This document shows, in pieces, positions 57,742 to 64,000 of a DNA stretch of 64,000 bases. The notes below the pieces were generated by a model. The model searched no databases, was not told where the DNA came from, and worked only from the letters and a program-made list of their open reading frames with translations. The position numbers and the translations under genes were made by a program. The DNA comes from Capsicum annuum (taxonomy: Eukaryota; Streptophyta; Magnoliopsida; Solanales; Solanaceae): assembly GCF_002878395.1 (NCBI RefSeq), contig NC_061114.1, forward strand, positions 147,565,229 through 147,629,228, written 5' to 3'. Position 1 is the stretch's first letter. Every line of letters begins with the position of its first letter.

Positions 57742-59937
57742 TGTAATACCCCAAAAAGTTCAAACCAATATTCGCACCATGTTTCAAGCTCATGCATAGT
57801 AGATCATGATTATTTCATAGTTTTATGAGCAAGTTAGATGTATATGAAGTCTTCAAATAACTCCCAGCTATCAGACGAATCAAAACATTCCTTACCGATA
57901 GAATTCTAGAGAAGGATATTGCTATAGTCAACTAAAAATGAGAATATATATCATTATACTATGAATTATTGATATCATGACCTACTAAAATATAGATAAT
58001 TGAATTATCTTTCCAACGATACTAATTTCTCCTAAATCTGATATCGGAGCAAAGAGTTATGCCCATTTTACTACAGCATGTCAGGCTGGAAAATTGAGTG
58101 ACGACATTTTGTGATAACTTATCACAAGTCTGATGGCTTATCACGAATGTCGTCAGGCCTGGGCAGAAACCCAAAATTTTAAGCTCCCAGGTGATGACCT
58201 GGGCTGATGGGGTATCATGTATTTGACAACTTATCAACCTTGGTCGTCAGCTGATAAATTCAGCAATTAGGAAGTGGTTTCGTAAGGGTAATTTGGTCTT
58301 TTCCTTATCTTCCCATGACTTAAAACCCTCAAGGGATGTAACTTACTCCTATTCATCTTCAGTTAAAAATCTCAAAAATTCGCTCATACACTCTCAACCA
58401 TAAGATTAGGGTTTTCTCTCAAGAACATCTCCTCAAGAACAAGAACATTCTCTCCAAAAGAGATTAAACCCTAGCCAAGAAAAATCAAGAGAAAGCCTAA
58501 GGATTTCTTCAAGAACCTTAAAGAAACATTATATGTCTTTCAATATCAATCTTTAAGGTATGCGTAGTGTTCATCCATGTATACCTTTCATCCACGGAGC
58601 TAAAGAGTCATGTTTTAAATTATAAATTATGATTTTCTTGTTGTGTTATGGCTATATTCATGTTGCTGATTATTGTTTGAGTTCAAGGTTATATCTTGAT
58701 ATGTTTTCATGAAACATGAGTAGGAGAGTTGTAACCAATGAATTTTGGATAGATTAAGATGGTTATGTTGATAAATAAACCCATGCCCAAAATTGAGCAT
58801 GTAAGGTGCTTGATGAAATGCCTAAGAAACTAGATATCATGCAATATAGCTAAATTGTGACTAAGTGAAGGATTCATGATATGCTCCTATGTTCCAATGA
58901 ATTTTATTTTGATATTGTGTCTTGTAAATGTTGTTGGATTGTTCATGAACTAGTCTTATGAGATTATGCTATACTTACTTACAAGAATCCTACTTATGTA
59001 AAAGATATATGATGACCATGTACTTCGTGAAATTTCCTAAGTTATGATATTATGGATTGTTGATGTTGATCATGCATTCAAGAAATTCATTTTTTTTTAG
59101 TTTCCTTCCATCGAGTCTTGGGGGTACTCATATTCGAAAAATATAGCTGTGTGCCTAGTGTCGTGTTATTTTATCACGAGACTCTCAGTTTAGCCATGAT
59201 CCATCGAATTCAGTCAGTCATGTGACTGAGGAAGACTCAGAAATCTCAGTAGTCTCAGTAGTTCAGTAATCTCAGTAATCTCAACTAGTTATTATGTCTT
59301 AGTAAGTTTTAATTTCAGAACCTCGGTAACCTCATCAGCTAGTAAAGTTTAGCCTTATTCAAATAGAAAGTAAAATTCAACAGCATTCCAAGAAAAATCT
59401 CAATAACAACTATACTCTCAGTCAATCCTCAGGTATTAGTACATTCCATCAGTCAATAGAACTTAGTAAACTCAGTTTAGCTCTGCTAAGTAAATCCACT
59501 AATGTCAGTTCAGCTAATGAATTCAGTTCAGTTAATCAGTTCAGCTCAGCTAATCAGTTCAGTGTCTTTCAGTTGGGAGTAGGATTCATTACCGAGTGAG
59601 CCTAGGGATTAGGACTCACCCATTTGATAGGATTGAGATAACTAGAAGAAATACCTAAGTTCTAGAACTACGTAGCCAGTGTAGGTTGAGATGTCTCTTC
59701 ACACAGGGATAATGCATCTCATTTGACTTTACCTGATAGTAAGGGTGGATGAAGAAAGCTACCAAATAGAATAGGATTTACTCACATGTTGTCTCTAACC
59801 GTGGCACAGTATTGATACCTTTCCAAATGGGGTTACAGGTTGGACCCCACCAATTCAGATTTTGGGCATGTCGGTTAGATGGCTACTTCCCACAGTCTCA
59901 ATTTTAGTCTCATTCTCAGTCTTAATAAAAGAACTCA
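57742..59937 (+). repeat. 3' LTR of H, truncated
   Basis: Matches the 5' LTR from its start to about position 59937, lacking roughly the last 1 kb, including the hairpin array. Contains a near-perfect cruciform-like segment at 58100-58154. Confidence 0.85.
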
Positions 59938-59940
59938 GCC

Positions 59941-62480
59941 TGAATCAGATACCTAGAATGCTACACGATGCTTATGACCTCGGAGGACTAAAAGCTAACC
60001 CATGATTGATATTTGTACCTGTATACTACATAAAATACTGAATAGTAAGGAAACAGGAACTGAAAGGCCATAAGGTTCACATAACTGAAGTAAAATATAA
60101 CATCTAAACAAGGTATGAAATACCTAAAACAAAACTAAAAATATTGAAGTTGGAAACATGATATTCTAGAAAGCCTCTAACTAACTGAACTGTCTGAGTA
60201 AGGAGTTGATAGGACATGTCCCCAACTAACTCCAACTAATAAACTAATTAATGAGATAATAGAGAAATAATCATGTCCTCAAATGATGAGGACTCACTTC
60301 TAACTCTGACTGCTGAAATTGGAATCTACTGCTGATCTGGAGCTCGTGTCTTGAAACCTAAGGTATAAGACACCATAGCGCAAATGTGTTAGTACTTTGA
60401 ATATACAGGTATGCATGTGGGATATGCTGAATGCATGGGGTTCATATGCATGAACAATACTGGCTAACTGACAAATATGAATGTGATAATACATGCATGC
60501 ATACATAGTAACTATATCTTAAATCGTGATAACATGAGTATTGAATCTGAATACTGATAACATAACATACTAATAACTTATATAACTGATAACATGAGTG
60601 ATTGTATCTAATTGTCTTGAGTCTGGTGGAAATATCTGAGTTCTGTTCTATATTTGAGTTGACTCTATCTGACAGTCTTGAATTCTGAAGAACTATCTGA
60701 GTTCTTTTTTACAGAGCCTGAACCTGAGACTTTGGGATTTATTCATGTAATCGACATGCCCAAAATGATACATTATAGTTGAATTGGGGTCCAATCTATT
60801 CCCCAATTGAAAGGGTGTCAATACCGCATCACTGGTAAGGACAACATGTGAGTGAGACTAATTAACAGGTAACTAAAATGAGAATGGTGGGAATCCTTAT
60901 ATAGTAGGTTAAGCTACCTCATCTACCCACATAGTTCAGGCTATGATGTCTCACCTATACTGGCTACATAGTTCTGGAATGCATGGATTGCTCCGAAGAA
61001 TCACACCCTCATATAATAGGTGAGTTCCAACCTTTGGGTTCACTTAGTGCTAATTTCTTCTCTCATGTAAATAGACACTGAACATGATTTACTGAACTAA
61101 ACATGAATTGATTTACTAACTTATGTTGATTGACGGAATACTAAGAATATCTAACAACTGACTGAGTTCATGAGATCATGGAGATTTCATGAGTCATAAG
61201 ACTGTCTTAAATCTAAGGATCATGGCTTGAATGAGAGTATGGTGAAAACAAGACATGGCTTTAAGCACACAACTAATGTTTTATGTACAAGTACCCCCAG
61301 GACACTATGGAAGGACACTGACCAAGCATAACTTACTTGAACATATAACAAACATCATAATCCATAATACATTTATATAAGCATTCCCTCAAAACATGTG
61401 ATAGGCATAACTTGTACATACATGGGGATTTCTTGATATCATACTAGTTGGGCATTGTTCGTTCATCTAGGCATTTAATCAAACACATGCCAGGCATAAC
61501 ACATGTATACACCATTATACAACAATTAATCATCATGATTCATCTCTAATTTCATCATCCTAGAGTTTATTCATAGGTTCACATGAATATATATTTATAC
61601 AAATAAATTCCACATAGAATTGATCACCCAACATGGATTTGAATTCAATTTATCATTCTCAATATACACAAGACAAAACCAACATGAAATTCATAAAGAA
61701 ATCCATAAACTTAAACATTGGAAAAAGATTATTGGGCTTTATGGACGAAAGGAGTCCATGAATGAACACTACGCATACCATGGTTTGTGATTTCGTGAAG
61801 ATTGACTGAGGAAATTCTTGATTCTAAATCTTCTATGAAAAGTCCTAGGTTGTTCTTGAGAAGTTTTTGAGAGAAAAGAGTGTATTTTGTGTGAAAAGTG
61901 GTTGAATCACGTGTTAAAGGGCTTAAATAGGGTGGGAAGTTGACCCTTTTAACCCTGGATGCGTTATTTAATTTCAGTAATTTTTTCTCGAACTGGGTCC
62001 CTGGTGCAACATGGCACTATCATACCATGTCACTGGAATTTGACAATTTGGAAACTGAGGGATGGCGCGATGCAGATCCATCACGTTGCCCCTTTGTTTG
62101 CGACCTGGAACTCTAGCGCGACATAGAGGAAAATGCGCTAAGACAATGGCAAAGGACATTTATGAATTTGGGCCCTAGCACGATGCGCCATAATCATGGA
62201 CCCATACTGGAATTTTCCAAATGCCATTTCCTCTTGTGGCGTGGCACGCCACTGACTAGTATGACACTATTTTATGATGGAAACTTAAAATATTCATAAC
62301 TTCTGACTCAGTTATCGGATTTGGGTGAATCTTATATCGATGGAAAGCTTATTGAATTTTCCACATCACAAAAAGTGAAAATCTTGAAAATTCCTCACAG
62401 AATAACCATCGTTCAATTTAGAAGATAATACTAGACATTCATGAGATGAAATTAGCTAGGAAAAATTAAGGGGTATTACA
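59941..62480 (-). repeat. 3' LTR of I
   Basis: Minus-strand start TGTAATACCCC at 62480. The opposite edge near 59941-59955 lacks the usual gttaca end. Contains the conserved LTR block (about 60786-60835), the R-like block (60350-60390) and an inverted counterpart of the LTR G repeat near 61999-62050. ORFs 60300-60506 and 61974-62159 are LTR sequence. Confidence 0.75.
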
Positions 62481-62514
62481 ATATCTTCCCCTTGAGAATA
62501 TTCATCCTCGAATG
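62481..62514 (-). promoter_or_regulatory. Polypurine tract and pre-PPT hairpin of I
   Basis: Minus strand reads CATTCGAGGATGAATA (complement of 62499-62514), then caaggggaagatat, then the LTR start. Confidence 0.85.
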
Positions 62515-62759
62515 AGATTGACTGAGTGGGAATAAAAGCCAACTGATGTACATACTAAGCATAAATAACTAGAATAGGATCTCATGACTAACATGACTAC
62601 AAGATAAACGTATAATACTGAACATGCATATCGAATGCATGTGTAACTAATTCATGAATTCATGACTGAGTGCATTGGTACTTGATACCAAGTTTATAAT
62701 GGGAATATGAGCATGAAACTGTATACCATGTTCATGATGAACACTGAGCATAAAACTAA

Positions 62760-63550
62760 GTATGCTTAAGGAGAACAGTTACCTTGAGCTTGATCTATGT
62801 TTGCGAAGAAGAGGTGAGGATACTTGGTACGCATATCTGCCTCAACATTCCAAGTAGCTTCCTTGACGGATAGATTTCACCAAAGAACCTTAACTAGAAG
62901 GACATATTTGTTCCTCAATCTACGAGTCTTATAGTCTAAGATTTTGACTGGAATCTGTTCATAAGCTAGAATGTTCTAAACATCAATGCTCTGAATAAAG
63001 ACTACAACTGATGGGTCACCTATGCACTTCTTAATCTAAGAAACATAAAATACTTGATGAACTGATGCTAGATCTGAAGGTAATTTAAGCTCATAGGATA
63101 CGTTACCAAAGCAACTGTGAATCTTGAAGGGACCAACATATCGGGGACTAAGCTTTCCCTTCTTGCCGAATCTCTTCACTTCCTTCATGGGAGAGATCTT
63201 TAGATATATATAGTCACCAATATCAAACTCGAGATCTTTTATATGAACATTTTCATAAGACTTCTATCAGCTCTGAGCAACCTAGAGTCTTTCTCTGATT
63301 AACTGGACTTTTTCTAAGCCGTCAAATAATAAGTCAAACCCTATTACTGAGGCCTCACTAACTTCGAAACAACCAATTGGAGATCTACATCTCCTACTAT
63401 AGAGATCTTCAAATGGAGCTATCCGAATACTGGAATGATAATTGTTGTTGTATGCAAACTTAATCGAAGGTAAGTGGTCATCTCAACTTCCCTTGAAATT
63501 GATTGTACACATCCTTAGCATATCTTCTAATATCTGAATGGTCATTTTTA
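62760..63550 (-). pseudogene. I integrase C-terminal half and chromodomain
   Basis: Minus strand reads the ILEDML region, FKGSWDDHLP, YSRRCRSPIG, DLEFDIGDYIYLKISPMK, GKKGKLSPRYVGPF, SVHQVFYVS, then a chromodomain with TRRLRNKYV and the terminal MRTKYPHLF. One main frame with several stops. The Glu position of the core reads VKM rather than ERT (GQVKMTIQ). Confidence 0.8.
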
Positions 63551-64000
63551 CTTGACCATCTATCTACAATGACCCAAACTTAATCATGCTGATGATGAGT
63601 TCAAGGCAAACCCATCACAAAGTCTATTTTTACAACTTCCCACTTCCAAGTAGGAATACTGAACTCCTGCATGGACCCACTAGGCTTTTGATGCTCTATC
63701 TTAAGTTGCTCACACATAAAGCACTTAACCACAAACTCTGCAATGTCTTTATTCATCCCACTCCACCAATAGATTTCCCACAAGTCGTGGTACATCTTTG
63801 TGTCCCCTGGATTAATAGAGTAGCGCAGAACATCCGCTTCTGCAAGAATTTACTGCCTTAAGTCGTCTAACCTGGAATAGAGAGACGACCCTGACAATGC
63901 AACACACCATCTCCCACTTAGGAGAAAACCTCTACTTGCTGATCCTGAATTGACTCGTTCAACCTGACAAGGCTGGGATCTCTATCTTGCTTTTCTTTTA
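63551..64000 (-). pseudogene. I integrase zinc finger and start of core, with core deletion
   Basis: ORF 63601-63795 carries MYHDLWEIYWWSGMNKDIAE, the Cys pair KCFMCEQLKIEH and the first Asp in VKIDFVMGLP. At about 63560-63572 the frame passes from VIVDR straight into the GQ..TIQ segment, removing the second catalytic Asp region seen in A and E (roughly 70 codons). Upstream sequence to 64000 is the RNase H-integrase linker. Confidence 0.8.

Larger units (their letters stand above)
51364..59937 (+). mobile_element. Element H: gag-only LTR retrotransposon (TR-GAG-like)
   Basis: 5' LTR 51364-54600, PBS, gag 54824-55750 running into only the start of a protease-like segment, about 1.77 kb of non-coding DNA, a PPT, then a 3' LTR truncated at 59937. 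No RT, RNase H or integrase. PPT, pre-PPT and LTR start match element I closely, so H is likely a non-autonomous relative of the I family. It is inserted in J gag; the left flank is CTAAT and the right flank is lost. Confidence 0.8.
59938..64000 (-). mobile_element. Element I, minus-strand chromovirus, partial
   Basis: 3' LTR 59941-62480, PPT, chromodomain and integrase; the rest lies outside the window. Its PPT and pre-PPT sequence match H. It abuts the truncated H 3' LTR head to head. Confidence 0.8.

Overview
The window looks like 64 kb of plant heterochromatin made almost entirely of old, nested and broken LTR retrotransposons. I found no host gene, tRNA, rRNA or CRISPR array. No ORF exceeds about 215 codons, and the longest ones are fragments of Ty3/gypsy polyproteins. 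The LTR families, the chromovirus (Tekay/Del-like) pol sequences, the initiator-Met tRNA primer sites and the Athila/Tat-like gag fit a large-genome eudicot. I think Solanaceae (pepper, tobacco or potato type) most likely, but that is recognition rather than a database result. Element names (L, M, N, K, A, P, D, F, E, G, J, H, I) are local labels for this answer.

Layout, left to right. 1-3010: minus-strand element L (gag plus 5' LTR). 3121-4800: truncated plus-strand LTR M, fused to minus-strand element N (integrase to gag, then 5' LTR, 4801-10256). 10257-12240: minus-strand LTR K, lying inside the LTR of N. 12241-26990: minus-strand tandem array A with the order LTR1, internal 1, LTR2, internal 2, truncated LTR3. 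26991-27202: integrase fragment P. 27203-32056: plus-strand element D (5' LTR, gag, protease, start of RT), interrupted by F. 32057-47672: minus-strand Athila/Tat-like element F (3' LTR, long 3' region, protease, gag), split by plus-strand chromovirus E.

E (35545-45450) is the only structurally complete element. It has two LTRs of about 2.4 kb, a PBS, gag, protease, RT, RNase H, integrase, a chromodomain, a PPT and a 5-bp target duplication (CCATA). 47673-49840: plus-strand LTR G. 49841-51363: minus-strand fragments of J (LTR end, protease, gag). 51364-59937: plus-strand element H, a gag-only element inserted in the gag of J. 59938-64000: minus-strand element I (3' LTR, PPT, chromodomain and integrase with a core deletion), running off the window.

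Nothing here can be autonomous as it stands. Every coding region has nonsense codons or frameshifts, and several catalytic residues are changed. The stops are dominated by C-to-T changes (Gln or Arg codons to stop), as expected for heavily methylated DNA. I did not find a convincing new biological system. The best leads are structural: the two-unit tandem chromovirus array; a hairpin (CATTCG-AGGA-CGAATG) just before the polypurine tract in five elements; iterated hairpin motifs and palindromic minisatellites in several LTRs; two non-autonomous designs (gag-only H, gag-protease-only F); and two plus/minus LTR head-to-head junctions.
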